A stretch of DNA of 64,000 nucleotides from Acinetobacter baumannii (GTDB taxonomy: Bacteria; Pseudomonadota; Gammaproteobacteria; Pseudomonadales; Moraxellaceae). Positions 36,058 to 43,088 of this stretch are shown here, one piece after another. The stretch covers positions 2,294,001 to 2,358,000 of the forward strand of contig NZ_CP046654.1 of NCBI RefSeq assembly GCF_009759685.1, written 5' to 3'. The stretch's first letter is position 1; every line of letters starts with the position of its first letter. The notes under the pieces are model-generated. The model was given only the letters and a program-made list of their open reading frames with translations. It did no database searches and was not told the origin of the DNA. The position numbers and the translations under genes were made by a program.

Positions 36058-36477
36058 ATGAAGACAAATTCGTTGATTATTGATTTACGCCGTCAATTGC
36101 CATGGCATAAACGCTATGCTTCTACAACAAGCACAGCCATGATGTGGGCGGCTTGGTTGTTGTTGTGGCGTCCATTCGTGTTTATCTGGGTATTGGCTGA
36201 GCTGCAAAAAACTCATTTAGTACATCGTCTGTTCAGTGCATTCGGTGTAGGTATTGAACATGGTATTACAGCGCTGATTGCTTGTGCAGTCGGGTTGCTA
36301 CTCTGGAGTCATGTATTGCCTGAACGTCGTGTAGAAGGTAGTGAACTTAACATGAAACAGACAGATGACTATGCGCGCTATTTTGATTTGCCTGTGCAAG
36401 AAATTGAGCAGGGCCGTAGCCAAAAAATTACGGTCGTTCACCATAATGAATTTGGTAAAATCATTAGAGTTGAATAA
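36058..36477 (+). CDS. pgaD: PNAG synthase accessory subunit PgaD
   Basis: A 139-residue protein with two hydrophobic segments (MMWAAWLLLWRPFVFIWVLAEL and an ALIACAVGLLLWSHVLP segment), the expected topology for PgaD. The C-terminal soluble tail includes DYARYFDLPVQEIEQGRSQKITVVHH. The first segment carries W-A-A-W-x-x-W-R-P-F, a recurring PgaD feature in Acinetobacter as I recall it. PgaD stabilises PgaC and helps form its cyclic di-GMP site. SD AAAGAGA lies 3 bases ahead of the ATG. A strong terminator closes the operon. Confidence 0.9.
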   Translation: MKTNSLIIDLRRQLPWHKRYASTTSTAMMWAAWLLLWRPFVFIWVLAELQKTHLVHRLFSAFGVGIEHGITALIACAVGLLLWSHVLPERRVEGSELNMKQTDDYARYFDLPVQEIEQGRSQKITVVHHNEFGKIIRVE

Positions 36478-36493
36478 AGTACATTTATAGAAG

Positions 36494-36520
36494 AAAGCCC
36501 ACATCATGTGGGCTTTTTTT
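36494..36520 (+). terminator. Rho-independent terminator of pgaBCD
   Basis: AAAGCCCACAT (36494-36504) and ATGTGGGCTTT (36506-36516) form a GC-rich stem with a very short loop (about 5 nt when the end pairs open), followed by a run of T. Confidence 0.92.
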
Positions 36521-36579
36521 TCGCTAATTTCGGTATATCCATAAGTTTTAAACTGTAGAGCGCAGTGCTTGAGTAGGAC

Positions 36580-37368
36580 TTATTTACCTTTAAAAACAGG
36601 AGGTCTTTTTTGCAGCATGGCAAAAACACCTTCTTGAACATCTTCTGTTGTGAGTAAAGGCTGAAGATGGTTTTGCAGTTGATTAAACGCTACTTCGTAA
36701 CCTTCATTGACTGCTTCGCGAGCAGAGGCGAGAGTCGCTTTTACAGCAAGTGGTGCAGCTTGCGCGATATGTTCAGCAAGTTCTATGGCACGTTTAAGCT
36801 CTGTACCTTCTGGACATATTTCTGTAATAAGGTTCATGTCAAAAGCAGCTTTGGCATCGAAAGAGTCACCAGTGAGCAAATAACGCATGGCTTTGGCCCA
36901 ACCCGCGGCTTGAGTAAAACGTGCAGTTGCTCCGCCAAAAGGTAAGATGCCACGTTGAACTTCCATTTGAGCAAATTGGGTATTTTCACTCGCAATCGCA
37001 ATATCAGCATTGAGAAAGAGTTCTATACCAGCGGTATAGCAATAACCCTGCACTGCCACTATCAAAGGTTTACTCAGTTTTCGTCCAACTGTACCCCAAG
37101 GGTTAATTTCGTTTTCACTAAAGTCAAAAACACCTGTAGCAAGCTTAGGTTGTAACTCAACCAAATCTAAGCCAGCTGTAAAATGGTCACCGTGAGCAAA
37201 AACAATCGCACAGCGCAGTGCGTCATTATTTTCATATTCAGTGAGCGCTAGTGATAAGTCTTTGATCATGTGACTATCAAAAGCATTACGTTTTGCTGCC
37301 CGATCTAAGCCAATTAAAAAAATATGTCCGCGAGTTTCACGGCTGACTTTTCCTTCTTGATTTGACAT
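36580..37368 (-). CDS. Enoyl-CoA hydratase/isomerase (crotonase) family protein
   Basis: A 262-residue crotonase-fold protein. IFLIGLDRAAKRNAFDSHMI (residues ~16-35) is the CoA-binding start, with R-x-A-K-R-N-A. FAHGDHFTAGLDL gives the oxyanion hole of the A-G-x-D-L type, and GYCYTAGIELFLNADIAIA the second oxyanion glycine, with Glu in G-I-E-L. LPFGGATARFTQAAGWAKAMRYLLTG follows (key residues G-G and R). The hydratase Glu near residue 130-140 cannot be placed with certainty, since IQRGILPFGG has the position occupied differently, so isomerase or other crotonase chemistry is possible. It is monocistronic, convergent with pgaBCD and divergent from pnuC. Confidence 0.85.
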   Translation of the reverse strand: MSNQEGKVSRETRGHIFLIGLDRAAKRNAFDSHMIKDLSLALTEYENNDALRCAIVFAHGDHFTAGLDLVELQPKLATGVFDFSENEINPWGTVGRKLSKPLIVAVQGYCYTAGIELFLNADIAIASENTQFAQMEVQRGILPFGGATARFTQAAGWAKAMRYLLTGDSFDAKAAFDMNLITEICPEGTELKRAIELAEHIAQAAPLAVKATLASAREAVNEGYEVAFNQLQNHLQPLLTTEDVQEGVFAMLQKRPPVFKGK

Positions 37369-37616
37369 ATTTTCATGCTCTTTTATTTGTCTTTCATTAT
37401 CTTTTAAACAATCATTTAAAAACTAGCAAATAGAAATTGTTAGCAACTCGATCAGTATTTCTTTTGTCTGACTATTGAAATAAATCAATTTCATGCGAAC
37501 AGGATAAATCCTTAGACAGTGTTATTTTCCATGATTTATTTAAATTAGCAGTTTGCTTCGCTTTATATTTTTCTCATAATACGCTGTCAAATTGATCTCA
37601 ATAAGCAGCTTCTCTT

Positions 37617-38198
37617 ATGTCTCCTCTAGAAATTTTCGCGGTCTTAATTAGCCTCATTGGAGTTGGATTAACGGTAATCCGTAATATGTGGTGCTGGCTG
37701 TTTAATTTCTTTGCTTTTGTCCTATATGCCTATTTGTTTTACGAATTTAAGCTTTATGGCGAAACGATTTTGCAGTTCTTTTTTATGGTCGTAAATTTTT
37801 ATGGCTTTTACTATTGGCTCAAAGGAAAGCAGCAAGATCATGACATTCGAATTGAGCCTATTGCAGTTCAAACAGCTATCATTCAAATGATTATTGCCGC
37901 GGTAGGTGGTTTGCTCTTTGGTTTGGTGCTTAAAAACTTTACCGATGCGGCGGTGCCAATGCTTGACTCACAGCTTGCAGCATTTAGTTTGCTTGCAACT
38001 TACTGGACCAGCCGAAAGCATATTGCGACATGGATCCTTTGGGTATTTGTCGATATTGTTTATGTCGGCATGTTTATCTATAAAGATCTGTTTTTAACTT
38101 CAGCCTTATACGCAGCCTTTGTATTAATGGCAGCTTATGGTTGGTATCAATGGGAAAAGGTTAAAAGAAAGCAGAACTTAGGTGCTGGGCAGCTTTAA
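37617..38198 (+). CDS. pnuC: PnuC-family nicotinamide riboside/vitamin transporter
   Basis: A 193-residue protein with about seven hydrophobic segments. EIFAVLISLIGVGLTVIRNMWCW carries the PnuC N-terminal pattern with the N-x-W-C-W turn; MVVNFYGFYYWLKG matches the N-x-Y-G-x-x-x-W motif, and the helix ATYWTSRKHIATWILWVFVDIVYVGMF carries W-x-x-W-x-x-V-D, with the substrate-contacting W and D (residues ~128-150). PnuC proteins admit nicotinamide riboside by facilitated diffusion; some relatives carry thiamin or riboflavin. No THI-box or FMN riboswitch was recognised in the 248-base upstream gap, favouring nicotinamide riboside. A small hypothetical gene follows 14 bases later. Confidence 0.88.
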   Translation: MSPLEIFAVLISLIGVGLTVIRNMWCWLFNFFAFVLYAYLFYEFKLYGETILQFFFMVVNFYGFYYWLKGKQQDHDIRIEPIAVQTAIIQMIIAAVGGLLFGLVLKNFTDAAVPMLDSQLAAFSLLATYWTSRKHIATWILWVFVDIVYVGMFIYKDLFLTSALYAAFVLMAAYGWYQWEKVKRKQNLGAGQL

Positions 38199-38212
38199 TT
38201 GGGAGAATAAGC

Positions 38213-38512
38213 ATGTTGTTGAGTTTAGATGCTTATAAACAACAACAGTTTGATCAAATTGCTGCAAAAATTATGGCTGAGCCTGCAAAATATATAGATT
38301 TTAATTCAGTAGCGGATTTTTATAACGCTGCTTGGCTCAAGGACTTTCCACAAGGGACCCAAGTCTCTGCGACAGGTTTAGATGATGGGGCTGAAGAGTT
38401 TTATGCCGTAGTACAGTTTAAACAGCAGTACTTAAAGTTTGATATTAAAGAAAATCATTCAACACTGAGTTTTCAGGATATGAATGGTGAAACTTTTAAG
38501 CGTAATTTTTAA
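38213..38512 (+). CDS. Small hypothetical cytosolic protein downstream of pnuC
   Basis: A 99-residue acidic protein, MLLSLDAYKQQQFDQIAAKIM..., with no signal peptide or membrane segment. It shows an alpha start and a beta-rich end (EFYAVVQFKQQYLKFDIKEN). It is 14 bases from pnuC with SD GGGAG ahead, thus likely in the same transcript, and the shared terminator follows 19 bases after the stop. I do not recognise the family. No catalytic motif is visible. Confidence 0.65.
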   Translation: MLLSLDAYKQQQFDQIAAKIMAEPAKYIDFNSVADFYNAAWLKDFPQGTQVSATGLDDGAEEFYAVVQFKQQYLKFDIKENHSTLSFQDMNGETFKRNF

Positions 38513-38531
38513 TTGAAGAAATAAGAGTATT

Positions 38532-38560
38532 AAAAAAAGCGACTTAACGTCGCTTTTTTT
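38532..38560. terminator. Bidirectional terminator between pnuC operon and iclR
   Basis: AAAAAAAGCGAC (38532-38543) pairs perfectly with GTCGCTTTTTTT (38549-38560) around a 5-nt loop, with T-runs in both directions. It abuts the stop codon of the IclR gene. Confidence 0.95.
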
Positions 38561-39371
38561 AATAGATAAATTTTGAAATTTTATCTGCCGTTGCGATGAC
38601 CAGAGCGGCGATATCTTCTTTAAAGGTCTTCTCATCATAAGTGGTAATTGGACAACTGACTGAAAGGACAGCCACCATTTTTCCATTTGATTGTTTGAAA
38701 ATAGGAGCAGCACAAGCAGCCATGTCATGGTTGTAATGTCCCCAGCTCACCATCGACTTTTGAGTTTTTACATAATTTAATTTTTGCAATAACGCTTTTA
38801 AACTGGTTGGGGTAAGTTCTGAGTAACTATCCCAGTCATTAAAATTGCGATAGCGTTGTCGTACTTCTGCCTCTGGTAAATCTGACAATAACATTTGACC
38901 AATAACTGTAGCATGGGCAGGCCAGCGAGTACCTAAACTAATATTGCTGGTAAACGTACCCATAGATTGAACGTTATTTACAAAAACAATGTGTGTACCT
39001 TCTAAAACGGTCAGGTGTACTGCAAGTTTGGTCTGGTCACGTAGTTCTTTCATTAAAGGCGTTGATAAATCAAGTAATGAAAGCTTTGATAAACTGTTAA
39101 AACCAAGCTCCATAACTTTTGAATCAAGCGCATATGTTTTTTGTGAAGCCTTTCTTAAGTAACCGCAAGCTTCAAGTGTATAGATAAGCCGAAATGCACT
39201 AGAACGGTTCACTTCCAAAATTTCGGCAATTTCTGTAATCGTCATTTCTTGTGCTTGTTGATTAAATGCTTGCAAGATGGCTAAACCACGCACAAGCCCT
39301 GGTACTAAATACCGATCATCATTTTTTGTTGTTTCTGATTCTTGCGAATCTTCTTCAATCTCTAGGCTCAT
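38559..39371 (-). CDS. IclR-family regulator of the aromatic catabolic cluster
   Basis: A 270-residue IclR protein from ATG 39371. VPGLVRGLAILQAFNQQAQEMTITEIAEIL (residues ~22-51, key parts V-x-R-x-L-x-I-L) followed by EVNRSSAFRLIYTLEACGYLRK form the winged HTH. The C-terminal effector domain has TVLEGTHIVFVNNVQS, LGTRWPAHATVIGQMLLSDL and a CAAPIF turn, all IclR features. SD AGGAAAA is rather far (about 12 bases) from this ATG; an earlier in-frame codon exists but gives an odd N-terminus. It is divergent from the Rieske ferredoxin operon over a 273-base gap with several dyads. Inferred role: substrate-responsive control of the whole cluster. In P. aeruginosa, as I recall, an IclR gene is likewise next to an AspDH cluster. 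Confidence 0.85.
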   Translation of the reverse strand: MSLEIEEDSQESETTKNDDRYLVPGLVRGLAILQAFNQQAQEMTITEIAEILEVNRSSAFRLIYTLEACGYLRKASQKTYALDSKVMELGFNSLSKLSLLDLSTPLMKELRDQTKLAVHLTVLEGTHIVFVNNVQSMGTFTSNISLGTRWPAHATVIGQMLLSDLPEAEVRQRYRNFNDWDSYSELTPTSLKALLQKLNYVKTQKSMVSWGHYNHDMAACAAPIFKQSNGKMVAVLSVSCPITTYDEKTFKEDIAALVIATADKISKFIY

Positions 39372-39483
39372 TCGTGTCGTTTTCCTATAAATAAAACAGG
39401 GTTCGAATTGGGGCATTATGCTTTATTTTAGAACTATTGTAATTATAAAGATTACATAAAACAATTTTTATATTTAAAACATT

Positions 39484-39499
39484 GTTTCCAGCTTGAAAC
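39484..39499. promoter_or_regulatory. GTTTC-N6-GAAAC dyad upstream of catabolic operon
   Basis: GTTTC (39484-39488) and GAAAC (39495-39499) form a 16-bp inverted repeat in the IclR/ferredoxin divergent region, about 55 bases upstream of the proposed -35. IclR proteins often bind such short dyads as activators. Candidate only. Confidence 0.35.
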
Positions 39500-39553
39500 G
39501 TAACAAATTATTTAAAATTTATTAATTAATTGATTTTAATATTTATTTTTACT

Positions 39554-39583
39554 TTGACAAAAATTAATCAAGAGGATTATGCT
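39554..39583 (+). promoter_or_regulatory. Candidate sigma-70 promoter of the catabolic operon
   Basis: TTGACA (39554-39559, full -35 consensus) is followed after 18 bases by TATGCT (39578-39583, 4 of 6 to TATAAT). Predicted transcription start is near 39590, giving a leader of about 55 bases before the ferredoxin ATG. Confidence 0.5.
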
Positions 39584-39609
39584 TAGCTTGTGTTTTGAAA
39601 ATCAAATTA

Positions 39610-39627
39610 TGTTTTGTATATAAAACA
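39610..39627. promoter_or_regulatory. TGTTTT-N6-AAAACA dyad, candidate IclR operator
   Basis: TGTTTT (39610-39615), GTATAT, AAAACA (39622-39627) form an 18-bp inverted repeat just downstream of the predicted transcription start, a location that would allow repression. Confidence 0.4.
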
Positions 39628-39644
39628 AAATGAGGACGCAAGGT

Positions 39645-39950
39645 ATGAGTTGGATCTCAGTTTGTCAGCAGGGTGACGTTAGCGAAGATGAGCCGAAAGC
39701 CGTCGAAGTTGAAGGGAAAAAAATTGGTGTTTTTTTTGTCGATGAAAATTACTTCGCTATCGAAAATGTTTGCCCTCATGCGTATGCCTTATTAACGGAA
39801 GGATTTATCGAAGATCAGACTGTTGAATGTCCATTGCACGAAGCAATTTTTGACATTCAGACAGGTGAGCTAAAAAGTGGACCCGGGTGTAGAAACCTAT
39901 GTACGTACCCAGTTCGTGTTGAAGGACAGGATATTCAAATTCAACTCTAG
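39645..39950 (+). CDS. Rieske [2Fe-2S] ferredoxin of the ring-hydroxylating oxygenase
   Basis: A 101-residue Rieske ferredoxin. Cluster ligands are Cys43 and His45 in NVCPHAYA and Cys62 and His65 in VECPLHEA, the normal C-x-H...C-x-x-H pattern; GPGCRNLCTYPVRVEG near the end is typical of the BphF/NdoA type. It carries electrons from the reductase (encoded at 43089) to the oxygenase (40294). The start at 39645 is chosen since GAGGACGCAAGG lies just ahead; the ATG at 39630 has no SD. It is the first gene of the operon, directly after the proposed promoter and operator, with 27 bases to the next gene. Confidence 0.92.
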   Translation: MSWISVCQQGDVSEDEPKAVEVEGKKIGVFFVDENYFAIENVCPHAYALLTEGFIEDQTVECPLHEAIFDIQTGELKSGPGCRNLCTYPVRVEGQDIQIQL

Positions 39951-39977
39951 TCCTCACATGTACAAGGAAGCAGAACA

Positions 39978-40277
39978 ATGAAGACATTTAATGAAAAGTT
40001 GGCAAGCTGGATTCATGCAACGCCGGCAACCGAAGCAGGTATCAACAATATTCAAGTTCCAGGTCAATCTGAATTGTTGGTTTGGCAAACACGTTATAAA
40101 GAACCGACTCTCTACGAACAAGACTTTGTAAAGAACTTGATTCAGGCATTTTCTGCGGGCGCAACAGAATTAGATGAGGTTGTTTCTGCACTTAATCAAC
40201 AGGGTTTCCGCTGTGAATCTGGTGATGAATGGACTTCTGAGAGCTTTACAGAAGAAATGCAACGTTTAGGTTATTGA
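39978..40277 (+). CDS. Small protein with recombinase-like HTH segment
   Basis: A 99-residue protein of unknown role. Its C-terminal half, ELDEVVSALNQQGFRCESGD and EWTSESFTEEMQRLG, follows the pattern of the Recombinase domain of serine recombinases (I-A-x-x-L-N-x-x-G-x-x-x-x-x-G-x-x-W-x-x-x-x-V). The N-terminal half (NNIQVPGQSELLVWQTRYKEP) is not from a resolvase; no catalytic Ser domain is present. The name used in databases for such proteins is, as I recall, recombinase-like HTH-domain protein. It lies 27 bases after the ferredoxin gene and 16 bases before the oxygenase gene, so it is within the operon and may be an assembly or regulatory partner of the oxygenase rather than a recombinase. 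Confidence 0.7.
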   Translation: MKTFNEKLASWIHATPATEAGINNIQVPGQSELLVWQTRYKEPTLYEQDFVKNLIQAFSAGATELDEVVSALNQQGFRCESGDEWTSESFTEEMQRLGY

Positions 40278-40293
40278 TTCAGGGAAGAATAAA

Positions 40294-41361
40294 ATGAACG
40301 CAATCGTATCAACTTCACAAAGCGCTGAAGAATATTTAGAACTTGGTTTACGTGACCAATGGCATCCGGTTTTAGCAAGTTGGGAAGTCGCTGCTAATCC
40401 GGTTGGGATTACCCGTTTAGGTGAAAACATTGTGGTTTGGCGTGATGCCGAAGGTCAGGTACATGCGCTTGAAGATCGCTGCCCACACCGCGGTGCTCGT
40501 CTTTCACTCGGCTGGAACTTGGGTGATCGAGTTGCTTGCTGGTATCACGGTGTTGAAGTTCGTGCTGATGGTGTGGTTGCTGATGTGCCAGCCGTTCATG
40601 AATGTCCAATGACTGGAACCAAGTGTTTAAAAAGCTATCCGGTCATTGAACAGCATGGTGCAATCTTCATCTGGTTTGGTATCGATGCAAATGAACAACC
40701 CGCACCGCTTGAGTTCCCAGAACAACTGGCAAGCGAAGAGTGGAGTTCATTCCTTTGCCAAGCAGACTGGAAAGTAAACCATCAATATGCCATTGATAAC
40801 GTCATGGACCCAATGCACGGTACATATTTGCACTGTACTTCACATTCAATGGCAGAAGGCGAACGTACCGCAGAGATGAAACACCGCACAACTGAAAATG
40901 GTTTTGTTTTTGAAAAAGAAGGTCAAACAGGTGTGAACTTTGACTGGGTTGAATATGGTTCGACTGGTGCAAGTTGGTTACGTCTTTCAATTCCTTACCG
41001 TAAACAGTTTGGTCCGGGTGGTGAATTCTGGATTGTGGGTTACGCAACGCCAATTGATGCCAACAATACCCGTGTATTTTTCTGGCGCTGCCGTAAGGTG
41101 AGTGGTTGGCAACGTAATGTATGGCGCTTCTTATATCGTAATCATTTAGAACAATTGCATTGGGATGTATTGGAACAAGACCGCATTATTTTAGAAAACC
41201 TTGCGCCAAATGCACGTGCACGAGAATTCTTATATCAACACGATGTTGGACTTGCACGATTACGCCGTTTAATGAAGAAAGAAGCTGAGAAGCAATTAAA
41301 GAAAATTGCTGCACTAAATGCATCAAACCGTATTGAGATGCAGGAAGAAGCTCATGGCTAA
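40294..41361 (+). CDS. Rieske non-haem iron ring-hydroxylating oxygenase, alpha subunit
   Basis: A 355-residue oxygenase. Rieske ligands are Cys63/His65 (DRCPHRGA) and Cys82/His85 (ACWYHG). The mononuclear iron site is in NVMDPMHGTYLH, with His175 and His180 as ligands and the bridging Asp nearby; a third carboxylate lies later. There is no separate beta-subunit gene, so the enzyme probably is an alpha-only oligomer like phthalate, carbazole or vanillate-type oxygenases. With ferredoxin and reductase genes in the same cluster it forms a three-component system that adds O2 to an aromatic or related ring. Substrate unknown. The 3' end overlaps the SDR start by 8 bases. Confidence 0.93.
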   Translation: MNAIVSTSQSAEEYLELGLRDQWHPVLASWEVAANPVGITRLGENIVVWRDAEGQVHALEDRCPHRGARLSLGWNLGDRVACWYHGVEVRADGVVADVPAVHECPMTGTKCLKSYPVIEQHGAIFIWFGIDANEQPAPLEFPEQLASEEWSSFLCQADWKVNHQYAIDNVMDPMHGTYLHCTSHSMAEGERTAEMKHRTTENGFVFEKEGQTGVNFDWVEYGSTGASWLRLSIPYRKQFGPGGEFWIVGYATPIDANNTRVFFWRCRKVSGWQRNVWRFLYRNHLEQLHWDVLEQDRIILENLAPNARAREFLYQHDVGLARLRRLMKKEAEKQLKKIAALNASNRIEMQEEAHG

Positions 41362-42118
41362 TGTAGCGTTGTTGCAAGGCAAAAAAGTTTTAGTGACTGG
41401 TGCTGCACGTGGTTTAGGTCGAGATTTTGCTCAAGCCATTGCTGAGGCAGGCGCTGAAGTTGTGATGGCAGATATTTTGTCTGACTTGGTGCAACAAGAA
41501 GCCCAAGCGTTACAGCAACAAGGGCTAAACGTTCATGCTGTCACCGTTGACCTTGCCAATGCAGACTCTATTGAAAATGCGGTTGCAAAAAGCGTGGAAG
41601 TATTACAAGGACTAGACGGACTTGTGAACTGTGCGGCACTGGCGACCAATGTCGGTGGAAAAAATATGATTGATTATGATCCTGAACTTTGGGATCGGGT
41701 CATGAATATTAATGTAAAAGGCACATGGTTAATTACAAAAGCGTGTATTCCACATTTAAAACAATCGGCTGCTGGCAAAATTATTAATGTTGCTTCCGAT
41801 ACAGCACTTTGGGGCGCACCGAACTTGATGGCTTATGTGGCAAGTAAAGGTGCAATTGTTGCCATGACGCGTTCAATGGCAAGAGAGTTGGGGCAGTTCA
41901 ATATTTGTGTCAACACATTGTCTCCGGGGCTGACACTGGTTGAAGCAACCGAGTATGTGCCACAGGAACGTCATGATTTATATGTCAACGGAAGAGCGAT
42001 TCAACGCCAGCAACTTCCACAAGATTTAAATGGAACAGCATTGTATCTACTGTCGGATTTGTCCTCTTTTGTGACAGGTCAAAATATTCCGGTCAATGGC
42101 GGTTTTGTCTTTAACTAA
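41354..42118 (+). CDS. SDR dehydrogenase, probable cis-dihydrodiol dehydrogenase
   Basis: A 254-residue classical SDR. VTGAARGLGRDF (T-G-x-x-x-G-x-G, residues ~13-24) binds NAD(P). The active-site Ser is in NVASDTALWG and Tyr/Lys in AYVASKGA, with Ser 13 residues before Tyr, the canonical spacing. VNGGFVFN closes the fold. The start at 41354 overlaps the oxygenase stop by 8 bases with GGAAGAAG ahead, so translation is coupled. Being directly after a Rieske oxygenase, it most likely rearomatises the cis-dihydrodiol into a catechol. No sequence feature fixes the substrate. Confidence 0.9.
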   Translation: MANVALLQGKKVLVTGAARGLGRDFAQAIAEAGAEVVMADILSDLVQQEAQALQQQGLNVHAVTVDLANADSIENAVAKSVEVLQGLDGLVNCAALATNVGGKNMIDYDPELWDRVMNINVKGTWLITKACIPHLKQSAAGKIINVASDTALWGAPNLMAYVASKGAIVAMTRSMARELGQFNICVNTLSPGLTLVEATEYVPQERHDLYVNGRAIQRQQLPQDLNGTALYLLSDLSSFVTGQNIPVNGGFVFN

Positions 42119-42129
42119 GGAGTAGTCAA

Positions 42130-43059
42130 ATGATTACAGGGATCGAGATTTTAAAGTTTGGAGTTGAAGATAGAGCCGCTTCAAACAAGTTTTTGGCAGA
42201 TTTTGGTTTAAGCCAAAGTACTTCGGATATTGAAGGCGCAGATTTATACCAGACTCAAAACGGCAGCAAGATTTATCTATTTAATTGTGATGATAACCGT
42301 TTGCCGCCTGCTATTGAGCAAGGTTCAACTTTACGTGAAGTCACTTGGGGTGTTGATAGTCTTCAAGACCTTGAAGACTTGGCAGCTCGTTTGGCCGATG
42401 TAGACGGTTTTAAACGTACTGAAAATACAGTTCAGTGTCTTGACCCAAATGGCATGACCATTCGTTTTGAACAAAGTTTTGTAAAAGAAGTACCAGAACT
42501 TAAAACGGAAGGTATTAACCAATACGGCAATATTCAGCGTGTTAATGCAGCAAGTCCTGTTTATGAAAAAGGTCAACCTGTTGCGATTGGACATGTGGTG
42601 TTTTTCACACCGGATTTAGCAACTACTGAAAACTTCTATATTGAAAAAGTAGGCTTTCATTTATCTGATGCTTACAAAAATCGCGGTGCATTCTTACGTT
42701 GCCGCGGTGAAGGTTATCACCACGATTTATTCTTACTTAGCGTTCCAAATAAACCTGCGGGCCTAAATCACGTTGCATTTGTTGTTCGTGATATTCATGA
42801 GGTGATTGGAGGCGGTTTACATATGAACCGTTCAGAGTGGTCAACCTTTATTGGACCGGGACGTCATCCAATTTCTTCTGCTTATTTCTGGTACGTCAAC
42901 TCACCATTGGGTGGTGCATTTGAATATTACACCAACGATGATTATTTGACCGAAGAATGGCAGCCACGTGTAGAAGAACATCGTCTAGAGCTTTTCACCG
43001 AGTGGGCGATTGAAGGTGGTCTTGATGACAAAACCCGCCGTCAGGTAAAGCCTGTGTAA
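42130..43059 (+). CDS. VOC-family type I extradiol dioxygenase
   Basis: A 309-residue two-domain vicinal-oxygen-chelate protein. The N-terminal module (residues ~1-125) is structural. The C-terminal module carries the metal triad: His155 (IGHVVFF), His214 (LNHVAFV) and Glu265 (GAFEYYT), and the catalytic His198 in YHHDLFLL. This is the full type I extradiol set seen in BphC, so the enzyme should be an active Fe(II) meta-cleavage dioxygenase. It lies 11 bases after the SDR gene with AAGGAG ahead. Inferred step: ring opening of the catechol formed upstream. Confidence 0.9.
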   Translation: MITGIEILKFGVEDRAASNKFLADFGLSQSTSDIEGADLYQTQNGSKIYLFNCDDNRLPPAIEQGSTLREVTWGVDSLQDLEDLAARLADVDGFKRTENTVQCLDPNGMTIRFEQSFVKEVPELKTEGINQYGNIQRVNAASPVYEKGQPVAIGHVVFFTPDLATTENFYIEKVGFHLSDAYKNRGAFLRCRGEGYHHDLFLLSVPNKPAGLNHVAFVVRDIHEVIGGGLHMNRSEWSTFIGPGRHPISSAYFWYVNSPLGGAFEYYTNDDYLTEEWQPRVEEHRLELFTEWAIEGGLDDKTRRQVKPV

Positions 43060-43088
43060 CAGGCATTGCTTTACAAGGAAGAAAGGCT

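Noticed and set aside
40802..41053. 83-codon minus-strand frame within the Rieske oxygenase gene
   Set aside because: Antisense to a gene with all metal ligands intact; composition and position mark it as a shadow.
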